Source of the DNA: Clitoria ternatea
Taxonomy: Eukaryota > Streptophyta > Magnoliopsida > Fabales > Fabaceae
Length of the DNA stretch: 64,000 nt
NCBI GenBank assembly: GCA_037962975.1
Contig: CM075672.1
Coordinates: 56,180,501-56,244,500, forward strand
Direction of reading: 5' to 3'
Positions 49,094 through 60,980 of the stretch are shown here, piece by piece (position 1 is the stretch's first letter; each line of letters opens with the position of its first letter). The notes under the pieces are model-generated. The model was not told the DNA's origin. It saw only the letters and a list, made by a program, of their open reading frames with translations, and did not search any database. The position numbers and the translations under genes are program-made.

Positions 49094-51472
49094 TGATAAG
49101 TGCTTTATAACACAATAAATTAGATCTAGTTTGCTTAGGATTTTAATCATTATGCACTGTATTTCCTTTATTTATTGTGATTTTTGCTTTCTTTCCACTA
49201 TATTCTACTTGGGTATGTTATTTTATAGAAATTAAGATAAAAAAGGGTCAAAAACAAAGGAAAAATGACCATAAAGTGATAAAGAAACAAGAAGAACAAA
49301 CCAAAATGGAAAAAAATCCTCTTTTTATACTGAAATCCAACTCAGAAATGACCAAATCCGAGTAGGATGACTCAGAAATGACCAAATCCGAGTAGAAGGA
49401 CTCAGAAATAATCAAATCCGAGTGGAATAACTCAGAATGGAGCGAATCCGAGTGGAATACTTCACTGTTGAAGGAGAATCTGAGTGGAACGTTCCCTGTC
49501 AAAGACATTCCGAGTGCTAAAAGGCTGACCCTGTTGGAGGTTTAATGTTGAAAAGGAATAAGTCTTGGTTGGAGGTGAAACCGAGTGGAAGCTCCCTGAC
49601 CACAACCATTCCGAGTGAAAAAAGGGACTGACCTTCAATAAATACTGCCCAAAGCCATTGTCCGAGTGAAGGGATGCTGACTGAAGCAGGTCTGATTGGG
49701 GAACAAGTGTTTTTCTGGGAAAAGCTGTCCCGAGTGAGTTCATTCTGAGCAGAAGAAGCCACTGAATGAATAAGTGTTGAATAAGAAGGTGAATCTGAGT
49801 GGTTTCATTCAGAGAAGATGGTATTCTCAAGCGAAACAAGGCATTTCCGAGTAGTGTCTGATCAAGCAAGGAAAAATCCGATCGGAAATGAATCACACTC
49901 GGGCAGACTCTCATGTTTCAGACTAAGCCCGAGTGTGATGTCTCCAAGGAAGACTACCGAGTGAGTTAGGGCAGAAAGCTGCATTTTCGAGCAAAGCAAG
50001 GCTCGGACATTGAAGAACTTCTATCAACCAGATTCCAGAGTCTTTCAAGCTCTAATTTTCTGAGTGAAAGGCAAAGCCATCTCTGATTCCCGAATGGATT
50101 AATTGACGACTGAAATTAATTCCGAGTAGAAATCAACTCGGACTTCCGAGTGAAGGTGTCTGATTTTATCATTTGAATGAGTAAAGGAAGGTGTCCGACT
50201 AAATTATTCCTAAGCAAATCCGAGCAAGGTTTCTCCGAGTGGTTTAAATTCCAGAGAAATATCCGAGTGAAACAGTGAAAGAAGACTTCTCGCTTGAGCG
50301 AGCCTTTCTCCGCTTGAGCGAGATTATCACAAAATGGTTTCCTTCAACAAACGCTTAAGCGAAATAAATTCTCGCTTGAGCGAAGGATGGACAGTGAGCT
50401 ACTGGAGTGTTTTCGCTTAAGCGAGAAACTCTCGCTCAAGCGAAATAAAGAGAAAATTTAGCATCAGGGGTCTTCACGCTTAACACTGTCCCCTCAACTC
50501 AATACCGAGCAAAGCTTTCACTCGGTCTTGTGTATGAAAGGCACCTTTCCCACTCGGTCTTGTGCACAAAAGGCACTTTTTCCACTCGGATTCTGGAGAG
50601 AAGGTGAAAACCGACTCCTTATTTCCACCGAATGCCCTTGCTGACTTGGATTTCCACTATCCAAGTGGATCTTTGACTTGTGGGGGGCGGCTGACAATGT
50701 GACAAAGGAGAAACCCACTAGCCAAGTGCAAGCTGTTCCTCCACCACACCATCCAGGCTATATCCAAGCTGATCTCATGGGGCGGTCAACAAGAAGACAA
50801 ACGCACCGAAAATCTCCAACTGGCAACGCGTTTTCTTAGCTGACTTCCTCCCTTCCTTCGCCTATAAAAGGAGAAGCATCACACAGAGAACACGGACGGA
50901 AACACTTAGAATCAATTCTCTTTCATTTTCCTTAATTCCTTTCTTTTCTTTTATTTCTTTCGTCCTTCTTTTCTTTCTTTCTTTCTTTTTCATTTTTCTT
51001 CTTCGTTCCTTTTTCTTTCTTTTTCGTTTTCTTTCTATTTTTATTTTCTTTTTCTTTATTTTACTTTAAGAGTTGTGAATTGTAAAAGTGAGTATTTAAA
51101 TTTGTAATTGGGGGAGGAATATTGCAACAAGGAAATACAGTGGTAAATTATTCTGAGCTTTTGGAGAAACCCGTAAGTCTTTATTTTTGCCATAACTTGT
51201 ATGTTTTATTTTTCCATCATTTATATGAATTTGAATTATTTCATGAGTAACTAAATTAATTATCTTGGGATGAAAGGGGTGTGATAATATTTTATGATAA
51301 TGTTATTTTGACTTGGAATTAAATAAATTTCTATTTTCCATTTAGTTTAAAAAATGCTCAATGCTCTTAGTGATTCCTAACAAGAACCTAAGTGATAAAA
51401 CTGTATACTTGCGGGTATATTAGTAAATTTAAGTAATTAATAGAATCGAGAGATTTATTGTTGGCCCTGTCA
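49094..51472 (+). repeat. Right LTR of the Athila-like element (2379 bp, about 506-bp deletion)
   Basis: It begins TGATAAGTGCTTTA and ends GGCCCTGTCA next to GTGAT. Compared with the left copy, the segment matching 40426-40931 is missing: TTTATTGTT is followed at once by GGCCCTGTCA. A 30-bp unit is tandemly repeated four times at about 49351-49470. A TATA box is at 50863-50870 and three palindrome doublets lie near 50289-50445. About 37 extra bp occur near 49968, relative to the left LTR. Confidence 0.92.
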
Positions 51473-51477
51473 GTGAT

Positions 51478-53271
51478 GACGTGAATTTGAAGGAGGGGAA
51501 GATGAAGAAAATTGAAGTTAGAGATTGGTGGTGGAGAAGGAGTGTGGCCGTGACTTAGAGGGGGAAATAGGAGGAAGCTTTTGTGTTGTGAAGGCCTAGA
51601 ATTTAGAGGAATTTAGGTGGTTGTATGATGAAAATTAGAGGAGAGGAGAATGGTCTTTAGTGTTGCCAAGAGTGAAGGAAGAGATAGTGGGAGTTGATTT
51701 ATGATAATGAAGTGTTAGATAATAGTTATCTATGGGCACATGCATGTATAGGAAATGAGATTGCTTTGCCTTGTATTTGAAGGTCTTGTAACGTGAATGA
51801 AGTGAACAGATTATGATTATTAATGTGGATGCAAGGTATGGTTAAGGCATGGTATATGGTAGAGCATGACATGGTCATAGGACATGATGTGGTAACATAG
51901 CACATGGGTCTCCTTGTGAGATAAGCCGGTGGTTCTTGTTGAAGAAGGAGTTAACCATGGCTTATGTTGCATGAAGGCTGGTGTGGCACAACCAGGGATG
52001 TCAACTTGTCATGCAATTTAAAGGATGTTGTGGGCCAAATTTGGAAAAACCCCAAACATGAAATTTTTAGATCTTTTTCTTATCTTTAAATTGGTATATG
52101 GAACAAAAACTTTCATCAAGAAACAAGTGAGATATGGCCCATTTATGCAAATAGTGCAAAGTTGTGACGGGATTAATGTTTCTTGCAAGAATTAATTTTC
52201 TGGGCAAACTTGGTGGGGAATGGGTCTTCATTCCCTTCATCAAAGTATTAATGAATTGAGTTTAGAAAATTTAGGCAAAAGAATTGTTCTATTTCATGGT
52301 CATACAAGTGAGAAACGAAAAAAAGCTGAACATATTGCAAGCTGCTGCTAGGAAAACGTGAATGAGTGTGGTATTTTAAATTTTGGGATTCATAGAGCAA
52401 GAATTGGCTTTCAGGACCTGCATAAAGTTTGTATATCTACGTTTTCCTTTTAATTGGATATATCATTTATGATGATCCAAGATTAGTAGCTCGAGATATA
52501 CCCGATTTACAACATGGTGCTCTAAAAGCTTCTGGGATCAGCTATAATTTTGGAAATAAATTCACCATTAATTCTCCTTTGAGAATTTGATTTTGTTCCC
52601 TTCATGAACATTATAGAGGTCTTTGATACAAATCCATAGCAAAAAGAACGAAGTGATTCAAGCACCGGACAAGGGAGATACGTGAATTTTAATGAAGACT
52701 ACCAACATGATGACAAAACAGCTAAACGGTTGCAAAGATCTCTTAAACTGTACCTATCTAAAAGGATTTGTCCTTCAATTTCTTCATAAAAAACGTAGCT
52801 AATTTTGTTACGGAGATTTTTACCCTAAGTTTACACAAATCGAAGGTCGTATGAGAGAGTTATGAATTTTTTCTGAACCATGCGCAAGGAAAAACATCCA
52901 AACGGTGGAATTTTGAGGCGAACATACGTAATCTTCGATTTTGAGGTTGACAGAGTAGGAACCGGAGTTCGTGGCTAGAAAAAGAGATTAAAGATCTTTT
53001 CAAAACAAAAAGATTGAGCCCAAAATCATTTAATTTTAAGGTCGTATGCCAAAGTTGGGTCCAAAACACTAAAGGTTTTGAGGTCGGGCTTTAAATCAAT
53101 TTCTAAAGAAATTGATTTATGGAAAAATAGGGACGATAGAGTTTGAATCGAGCTTCGGTCTCTTCGGGAAAAGTTCATAAAACATCGAAATGAGTCACCA
53201 GAAACTAATTGTGCCGCCATCAGTTATCTTGAAGTATATGGATGGTCAAACGTAGGAGACGTCAAAGGTTC
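51478..53271 (-). repeat. LTR relic, continuation of the target of the Athila-like element
   Basis: Noncoding and AT-rich. Segments at 51960-52060 and 52150-52440 are related to 24160-24240 and 25150-25480. By position it continues the minus-oriented LTR that begins at 30424. No clean terminus is visible before the next element. Confidence 0.5.
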
Positions 53272-53277
53272 TGATTG

Positions 53278-53763
53278 TGTTGGTTAGGCCAAGTCAGACA
53301 CCTTTAATTCTTAACAAGGGAATCCTAGCAGGACTAGTTTCCCTACTAGATCACTAGTCTCAGGTCGAACGATTAAAGTCTAAGCTTTGGCTGGCTCCCA
53401 CAGTCTAAATCCGAGGAACTTGACAATATTTTATTATTAAATATAAATATAATATATTTATCAAATAAATATTTTTAAATGTATAATTTTAAAAATATTA
53501 TTATAAATTGTTCCCTGCTGGGTCAGAGGGGGCCCCACGATACCCCCTCATCCCTTTATTTTAGTAGATAACGATTCTCCATTATCCCACCAGAAGCGGT
53601 TATCTCCCTTACTGAACTTGGGCCTAGATTTCCCTTTTTATAAGTATATAAATACGGCCTATAGGCTCACATTGTAACCTAAGTGACACATATTGAGAAT
53701 TAATAAACCTAATCCCTAGGGGAATTCTCTAGGGTTTTGTACCTAGTACTCTGTGTGTGAACA
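53278..53763 (+). repeat. Orphan LTR (about 486 bp) of a different gypsy lineage
   Basis: A TATA-like TATAAGTATATAAATACG near 53640, a CTAGGGTTTTG segment, and a terminus GTGTGTGAACA followed by TTT and TGGCGCCCACCG (53767-53778) are the layout of an LTR 3' end plus primer site, of a type common in Tat/Retand-like elements. The 5' boundary at TGTTGGTTAGGCC (53278) is a guess. No partner LTR is in the window. Confidence 0.6.
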
Positions 53764-53766
53764 TTT

Positions 53767-53779
53767 TGGCGCCCACCGT
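53767..53779 (+). other. Primer binding site after the orphan LTR
   Basis: TGGCGCCCACCGT lies three bases after the LTR terminus. It is a different primer type from the tRNA-Met and Athila sites elsewhere in the window. Confidence 0.65.
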
Positions 53780-56390
53780 TAATAGTTCCTACTCACAAAT
53801 CCTAAAACTGAAAAGAGCTAGTCTGAAGCTATTGAACCAACGTGCCAAACATATGAAGAATCATGACTTGAGATTCTGTGATCTACGCTCTTTCCAGATA
53901 AATACCTTCATGTTTTTTAATTTTCACTAATCCCGATTCTCACCATTCTAAGATTAATTAGGCGTACGTGATAACATTCAAATGACTTCGGCTATATGTG
54001 GCTAGTGAATCCAAACACCAGTTCATATTTTGCGAATGTCAATATAAATTTTGCAAACGCCAAATTTCACAAATGTTATATGGTTTAACAATTATACTTG
54101 TTAAAATTTCTATACTTCACTTTTAAAAATTAGTGAATATTTGTACCTGCATGTGCGAGATGCGGAAGGTAATATTCTCCATATTTGATTAGATTGCAAA
54201 TAATATTTCAATATATTGCACGCGAATTCCCTTTCAAAATTTTCATATTTTATTCGAAGCGGTGATGTATGATAGTTGCTCTTCAATTCTATTAAGCTAC
54301 TATCTCTGATTAAAATAGTACCATGTTAATTCGCTATTTGCACCATGTCATGATTTTTCAGAAACCTTATTTCTCTTATATACGGAATTCAATTCGTACA
54401 TGTTTTGCTGTTCTTTATTTCTCAAAATATCTTTGACGATATTAAATTTCCAAGTTGCATAGGAGGGTTTCCATTTTGAGGTGATTTTATGCTTACATTG
54501 GACCTCAATTCTCCTTCGTTGATTAGTGATATTAGACGATTAAATTTTGCGTAACCGTTACAAAAAAAGGATTACAATACCTTGTGCCCATGGCGGATTT
54601 CTCGTTTTCTCTCAGTTTGCGGGGCCCTATGATTTTTATGGGCAAAAGGCAAAAGCAAATAGTATAAAAAAATCTGTTTATATTTGTTTACATAATTAGC
54701 GATATTAAAAGATCAATGATGGCCACTTCGCAAGATCCGTTGTGGTATATACGTTTCCTTTTCTTCAGAGGTGGCTCGGGGAATAAATATTCACCAGAGT
54801 ATATTTTGAAGACCTGAATTCATGATTTGAAATCCTAACACCTAACACTGGATCATTTTTACAAGTCAGTTAATGTTACATTACTTGCATGGTCCAGTAA
54901 GAGCCAAATCCATATCTGACTGATGCGTAGCTGATTAAAATCGAATGGATAAGGATAAGGAGGACACGACATGGCTTGCCAATATTGAATCATCACTACT
55001 TACTTTTCAACTCTCATTCTATATTTAATATTAAGTTGTTTTCTATCAAATATAGCTGCATAATGGCTTCAAAGTGTATAAAAATTTCAGAATCACGTGC
55101 ACGTGTTGAGGAATTAAAGAATTGGAACACACTTCACGCCGAAAGAGAAAAGTCAATTCACGCAAACCGAGAGAGGAGAGAAGGTTTTAACAGATATATA
55201 TTGGAGAATGGATTAGAGGCATAAGGAGATAGATATTGACATGCGAAGCACAGGAAGAGAAAGGAATTCAATTGATATACATATTCTTCCACGCGCGTAC
55301 GCCATTTGAAGGAAAAAGAAGGAATTCAAGTACGAGGCCTTAATATTATCTCCGCAAGTTTCAGGACTAGAAGGATCAACCTCTATCGGAGAATTTCCAT
55401 TTCATTGATAAGTGGAAAATATAATTTAGCAGGCCCCTCCAGCGTCGTTGCTTAGAAAATGGTGGCAGCTACTTCATCTTCTTCGGGCTACACAACACTC
55501 TCGGCATCCTCTGGAACCTTCTCGAAGCCCGTGGCCTCCACCAATTGTAATTTGTACTACCTATGTTGGTCGACAATGACATTGGATCCATCGCAATATA
55601 TTGAAGTAAGAAGGACGGAGAGCTTGGATAGATCCTCTGAGATTTATTTGCCTGCCTTTCTATCTTATTTAATATATTTGTTCTCTTTTGTTCAAATCCC
55701 TTTTTGCTTGAGTTTCCTCACTAAGGATAACTGTTTACATACGTCTCTGTTTTTAACACATTTAATATGCCCATAAATTTATATCTAGTTGGAAGACATG
55801 TACGTTTGAAGGATCGGAAAAAGTGACAAGAGAATGATCAAATGGAATTTGATTTCATAGTAGCTCTTGATTGCATAATCCACCTTACTGAAAAGGATCA
55901 AGATCCCCCCCTCCATGTTCAAGTAATCGGTCTTCTATGCAGAACTCCACAAAAGAAAAGCAGACACGAATTATTATGCCGAGTGACAACTGGTAATCAG
56001 AACTGAGATCAAGGTAGAGAATCAGCGTGATCCACAACAAATAATAAACAAATGGATATCAAGGGCGGCAGGGAATTATCGAAATAAAACACTGTATTTT
56101 TCACAAGATGATCAATCCTTCCTCCTTTGCTAGCACAATCATCATGCCATTTGCACCAAGTTTCATCAGCTGTGATGACCCTCTTGACTTCGGGAAGTTG
56201 TGAGAGAATAGTTAACAACCGAGCGGCATGTCTGCGGATATGAGCAGTAAGTGGAACTCAGACACCAGCTGAATTATTACGAAGTCTTTTCCTTCCATTT
56301 TATCCATTCCCATCTAAATATCTACTTTTCCATAATGACCGTACTGCAACGTATTTCTACTTCTCGATAATTTTAAAGATAAGTCTGAGC
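53780..56390. other. Unexplained 2.6-kb interval
   Basis: By position this is the internal region behind the orphan LTR and primer site, but I recognise no gag or pol motif. Two small reading frames (54976-55224 and 55459-55776 on the plus strand) have no domain I know. The first ends in a charged, helix-like segment; the second is serine-rich. It could be a non-autonomous element's interior or diverged host DNA. I see no transfer RNA and no clear promoter. Confidence 0.4.
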
Positions 56391-56486
56391 TTGAGCTCTC
56401 GGCAATTTTGAAGACAAGCCCGAGCAACCCTCAGCAACATACGAAAAGCCCAAGCAACCTCGACAACATATGAAAAGTCTGAGCGC

Positions 56487-56906
56487 GGAGTCGATCCCTC
56501 GGCAAATACGATGTACTAAATGCCGAGCACGGAGTCGATCCCTCGACAAATATGATGTACTAAAGTCCTAGCGCAGAGTCGATCTCTCGACAAATACGAC
56601 ATACTAAAGCCCGAGTATGGAGTCGATCACTTGGCATACTTTTTGAAGGCTTGAATTCGTTCAAGTATTACCAAAAGTCTAAGCAAGGAGTTGATCCCTT
56701 GGCATACGTTTTGAAGGCTTGAATTCATTCAAGTATTACAAAAAGCCCGAGTGTGGAGTCGATACCTCGACATACGTTTTGAAGGCTTGAATTTATTCAA
56801 GTATTACAAAAAGCCCAAGCGTGGAGTCGATCCCTCGACATACGTTTTGTTGGCTTGAATTCCTTCAAGTATTACGAAAAGCCCGAGCGCGGAGTCGATC
56901 CCTCGG
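56487..56906 (+). repeat. 44-bp then 68-bp tandem repeat
   Basis: GGAGTCGATC or a variant occurs at 56487, 56531, 56575 and 56619 (44-bp steps). The unit then lengthens to 68 bp, with TTTTGAAGGCTTGAATTC-type segments at 56641, 56709, 56777 and 56845. Each unit contains CCGAG about 19 bp before CTCGG, an inverted pair. The array is cut at 56907 by the next LTR. Confidence 0.9.
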
Positions 56907-58594
56907 TGTAACATCCCAAATTTTAAAATAGAGAATTAATTTAATGAGATAAATATTGAATAATTGAATGTGAACTATTTAATGTCCCGAAATATCATAA
57001 ATAATTTAATTAAGACTTTCAGAGACTGTTAGTGATTTATTGAGATCGGATAAACAGGAAACTAACCCGGATAAAATATGGGTGTCGGATCAAGCATCTC
57101 TGATTGAGATGCCGTTAATCAGGGCCGTAGATAATATTAATGGGAGTCCGGATGTGTATTCAAAATAATTTTTAGAATGAGTATTGAGCCCGAACAGAGA
57201 TCCTTTTTGTAGTAAAATGATAAAATATTAATGAATTGATGAAAATTAAAAGCAAAAGCCTTCATTTTCCCCTCTCATTCCCGTTCATGTGCGGAACTAC
57301 TTGGCAAAATACTCTTTTCTTCTTCTCTTATTCTCTTCATCTCTTTTCCCTCTCTAACCCTAAGCCAAGATGCTACCCTCCATTCTCCCTCTCATTTTCG
57401 TTTCATAAAGGCTTGGAGCTTGAAGTTCTTCCTCCCTTCTTCTCCTTAATTTCGTGTGACTCTCTTTTCTTTTGAGAACTCTTCCATTACTTCACTTGAG
57501 GTAAGATTTTAGCCATTTTTCAAGAATATGAACCTTTAGTTATGTGTCCTTAATGTTAAGAAAGTATTTAATGTATGTGGGTTACTAGGAGAAGCTTTAA
57601 ATGTGGAAACCCTAAGGTGGGTGTCATAAATACAAGCTTTAAATGGTATTAATGGGGTAGATACATTTATGGTTGGAAGGAGATGAGAATGTATGATTAT
57701 TTTTGAATGTTGATGAGTTTGGTGGAAACCCTAACTTATGAAATTGGGGGAATGGGTAATGTGAGCGGAAAGACATTAATTAATGGTGAGAATGTCATTA
57801 ATGTTGGAGTATAATCATAAATGATGATTGGAGATGTGGTTGGAAACCATAAATTAAAAACCCACTTAGAATGAGTTAAATGTAAGGTTGGTAAATGAGG
57901 TAACCTAACTAATTAGGTTATTGCCTTGATGATAATGAATGGTGATTTAAGGGAAGGAATTCCCGAAGCCTAAATGGGAAAATGAATGAAACCTATAAAT
58001 AGCCTCTACATGATAAGAACCATGTGTACATATATGTATATGTATGTTGAAATGGTGTTTGAATGAATGATTGATGTGGTCTTATAATTTGATTGGTGTA
58101 GGGCTTGATAATACTTGTGAGGCGGGAACATCGAACCCGGAAGTCTACTTCTCTCGAGGTAGGAGAGGGGTGTATTTTCTAAATGCATGAGATCTTGTAT
58201 GATGATAATGTATGTATTGATGTAATGTGGTATGTTTTCTTGAGTGGGTGTAGTAACATATGCATGTGATGTGAAATTGAGTAAGGTTCTTGTAATGATT
58301 GATTGTGGAATAAAACCTTGATGAGGTTATGAGTGGTATAATACGTGACAACACATTGTTGATTTCATGTGTGGCTTGATGAATATTTGAAATCCTTGGC
58401 TATGATGATTCCTAAACATGATGACTGGAATATATATATATATATATATGTGTGTGTTGATTATGTGGAATTAACATTGTGACCGAGTACGAGTATACCC
58501 TAGATGAGAGGGTGAGATAATCCGTATGAGGTTGAGGCATGTATGAGCATTGTTGCATACATAGCATGGCATGCATATCATGATGATGTTGATA

Positions 58595-58895
58595 AGTGGT
58601 TGCAATCACTTGATGTTTGGAATATAAAGGGCTTGCGAGTTTCTGTGATTATTGGACCGGTGGTTGCGATCACCTGGTATTTGAAATAAAGGCCCTACGG
58701 GACCATTGAGATTGAATGCCCGTGGTTGCGATCATGAGGCGGGAGTACCCCTTGCAAGGCGGGAAATCGTTATGGATTGTTGAATGTGGTTGCGATCACG
58801 AGAAAACACCTTGCGAGGCTGCTAGAGGGAGTACCCCTTGCGAGGCGGGAAACCAATGAGAATGAAGGAATGATTATGGTGGTTGCAATCACCTG
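58595..58895 (+). repeat. GTGGTTGCGATCAC repeats with CTTGCGAGGCGGGAA blocks
   Basis: GTGGTTGCGATCAC or a one-base variant starts at 58660, 58722 and 58786, with diverged copies near 58596 and 58880, so steps are about 62-64 bp. Between them, GGAGTACCCCTTGCGAGG and GGCGGGAA recur. The motif is shared with the solo LTR at 36540-36800. Confidence 0.88.
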
Positions 58896-59782
58896 ATGAA
58901 ATGAAATCAGATCCGTGCATATGCATCCTTAAACACCAGCATGTCCATTAGCCATAGAAGCATGGCATAGTGTGATACCCTGTTGAGGAGATTTTATGAG
59001 GAGTAGGTGGAACTCCCTTTGATCACTAACTGTAATTGTGATATTGGTCGGTGTGACTTTGTGAATTTTGATAGATATATGTGTTTAACGAATTTGATGA
59101 ATGATTGATTTTGTGTTGATTGAACTCCCTTTTTAGGAAAAGATGTTTATCTTGCATTTATATGTATATTATCACTATTGTTAGATTTTCATCATTGAGA
59201 AATTATACTCACTCTCCATGTGGTATATCTTTTTAGCCCTTGTGTTGTAGGATTGCCCATGGAGCACTTATGTGAAAGAATGGTGTGAAGGAAGTCTACT
59301 TTGGGTAAAGAATGCCTTGGCCGGCAAACGTTTTGAATTTATGGCTTTTACAATAGGCTTTTGTGTTGTATATAGATATAAAGAACATTTTGTGCAGCCA
59401 TGAATTGGTATAGATGATGAATATCGGATGATGATGTTGGGAGGTCATGTAGGAAAATGAGACCCTAGTGCCTATGGTTCATTTTCATTGGTGACCTTAA
59501 CCTTAGTTGGAAAAGGAAAAGGAAGTATGATGTAGTTAAAATTCATGAATGAATGATGGTTTACATGAAAAACTGCATTTTATGGTTTATACAAAGTAGT
59601 AAGCTAATTTAGAATGTGATTCATGAGTTGGAATGAAAATTTATGGGTATGAATGTTTGGGATAAATTTTAAATGCCTAATATGTAGTATGTGATGTGAT
59701 GAATTAAACCAATTAAGCCAGGTATAAGCTTTGGCATGTTGGGTTGTTCAATTCCAATGTTTCTGCATTTTACTGGTATTCT

Positions 59783-60240
59783 CGCTCAAGCGAGGTGGGT
59801 TCTCGCTCAAGCGAGAATCCCCCTGCATGATATTTGGTCACTGGCCAAATCTCGCTCAGGCGAGAGTGGGTCTCGCTCAAGCGAGACTGCCCATGCATCA
59901 GGGGTTAGCCACTGGAGAAGAATCGCTTAGGCGAGTTGGGTCTCACCCGAGCGAGAGCGAGGGACCTTGCCACTGGACCAATTTCGCTTGAGCGAATGGC
60001 CTTCGGAAGGTGGCGCTCGCTCAAGCGAGCGAGCGTAGGATGATTCTGGAAGAATTTCACTCATGCTCGCTTGCTTCGCCCAAGCGAATCCTGTGGATCT
60101 CGCTCAAGCAAAATGGGGCTCTCTCAAGCGAGGCGACCCCTGAAGCTCCTTTCCTTCTTTTCGCTCAGCCCGCTTTGTGACTCGCTCAAGCGTTCCACTG
60201 GGACTCGCTCAAGCGAGTGTGGTTCTCACTTGAGCGAGAG
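59783..60240. repeat. CGCTYRAGCG doublet array in element 3 LTR
   Basis: Doublets start at 59783/59804, 59853/59874 and 59924/59944 (spacings 21, 21, 20), followed by further, less regular copies to about 60235. Variants include CGCTCAGGCG and CGCTTAGGCG. The position in the LTR equals that of the GAATCGATTC array at 23354. Confidence 0.9.
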
Positions 60241-60600
60241 ATGCCTTGGTTCTCCAAACTGCATTGCTTTCATTATTTTTCATTTTCCTTACATTAAACC
60301 TTCATCCTATACTAACTTATGAACCCTTTGGACATATTTTGAATTCATTAATCTTTATGATGTTTAACCTCTTACACCCAATTATATAGCAGCAATTTTA
60401 AATGAATCTTCTGCTGTTTGCATTTGAGAATTCTCCATTAATTATTTTCCGTAACCTACCTTCTCATATCTTCATATATGAGACAGGTCCTTCATAGATC
60501 CAGGGGATTGACTGACAGCTTCACCACTTATGTTTTTCATAAATTAATGATATTAAAATCACAAAAAAAAATTACCCCTATTTTTTGGGTGTCTCAACCT

Positions 60601-60612
60601 GGTATCAGAGTA
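60601..60612 (+). other. Primer binding site of element 3
   Basis: TGGTATCAGAGT lies three bases after the LTR end. It is the tRNA-Met type, with one mismatch at the last base compared with element 1. Confidence 0.88.
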
Positions 60613-60980
60613 TTATTTGCTCTTTACTGTTATGATTAATTATTATTATTAGAGTATGACATGCACTTAATGAATGATTGTCATTGTTGCTTGACTGTGT
60701 ATGGATTGACTGTGGATTAAATGTGATTGCTATAAGTCCGGCCAAGCTTTCTTCACACTATTCTCCCTCAAAGATGAGTACTTATGATTATGTGAATGCA
60801 TGTGACACTAAGATATAATGATATGCTTTTTATGAGCTTTAATGTGGGATAGATGATGCTGGACTCCATAATGGAGGGTCATAGCTTGATTTATGATGAA
60901 TTATTATAGCATGAGACCATAGAAAAGTTTATGAACTAGTTTACTGATGTTAGTTGAATTTATATGATTATAGATATTGT

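Larger units (their letters stand above)
34367..51472 (+). mobile_element. Athila-like gag-protease element lacking reverse transcriptase, target duplication GTGAT
   Basis: The LTRs start TGATAAGTGCTTTA at 34367 and 49094 and end GGCCCTGTCA at 40941 and 51472. GTGAT flanks the element at 34362-34366 and 51473-51477, so both outer ends are complete. An Athila-type primer site, Athila-type gag and aspartic protease follow the left LTR. The 3' internal region has the Athila-like CATTGAGGACAATG box, but reverse transcriptase, RNase H and integrase are absent. Non-autonomous gag-only elements of this kind have been described as TR-GAGs. Two solo LTRs have inserted in it. If it transposed in this form, it relied on enzymes from another element. 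Confidence 0.88.
56907..60597 (+). repeat. Left LTR of element 3 (3691 bp)
   Basis: It begins TGTAACATCCCAAA and ends TTTGGGTGTCTCA just before the primer site. It contains the GTGGTTGCGATCAC repeats (58595-58895), the CGCTYRAGCG array (59783-60235) and the ATCTTCATATATGAGA block near 60468. CT-rich sequence at 57270-57480 may be a transcribed leader. ORFs inside (for example 59731-59991) are translations of the palindrome array. Confidence 0.92.

Noticed and set aside
34367..51472. Regularly spaced repeats as a CRISPR-like array
   Set aside because: The repeats are short, degenerate and palindromic, with no constant repeat-spacer lengths, and lie in plant LTRs with no cas genes.
54976..55224. 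82-residue ORF as a host gene
   Set aside because: There is no recognisable domain, promoter or splice structure. It remains only a possibility, mentioned under the unexplained interval.
56009..56218. Minus-strand ORF with an ADETW segment, reminiscent of mariner-type transposases
   Set aside because: It is only 69 residues, with no second catalytic motif and no inverted repeats or TA duplication nearby. The match is too short to support.
59731..60322. Reading frames rich in Ser-Leu-Lys-Arg and Ala-Gln-Ala-Arg repeats
   Set aside because: They are translations of the CGCTYRAGCG palindrome in different frames. The same peptides arise on both strands in all LTRs with the array, so they are not conserved proteins.
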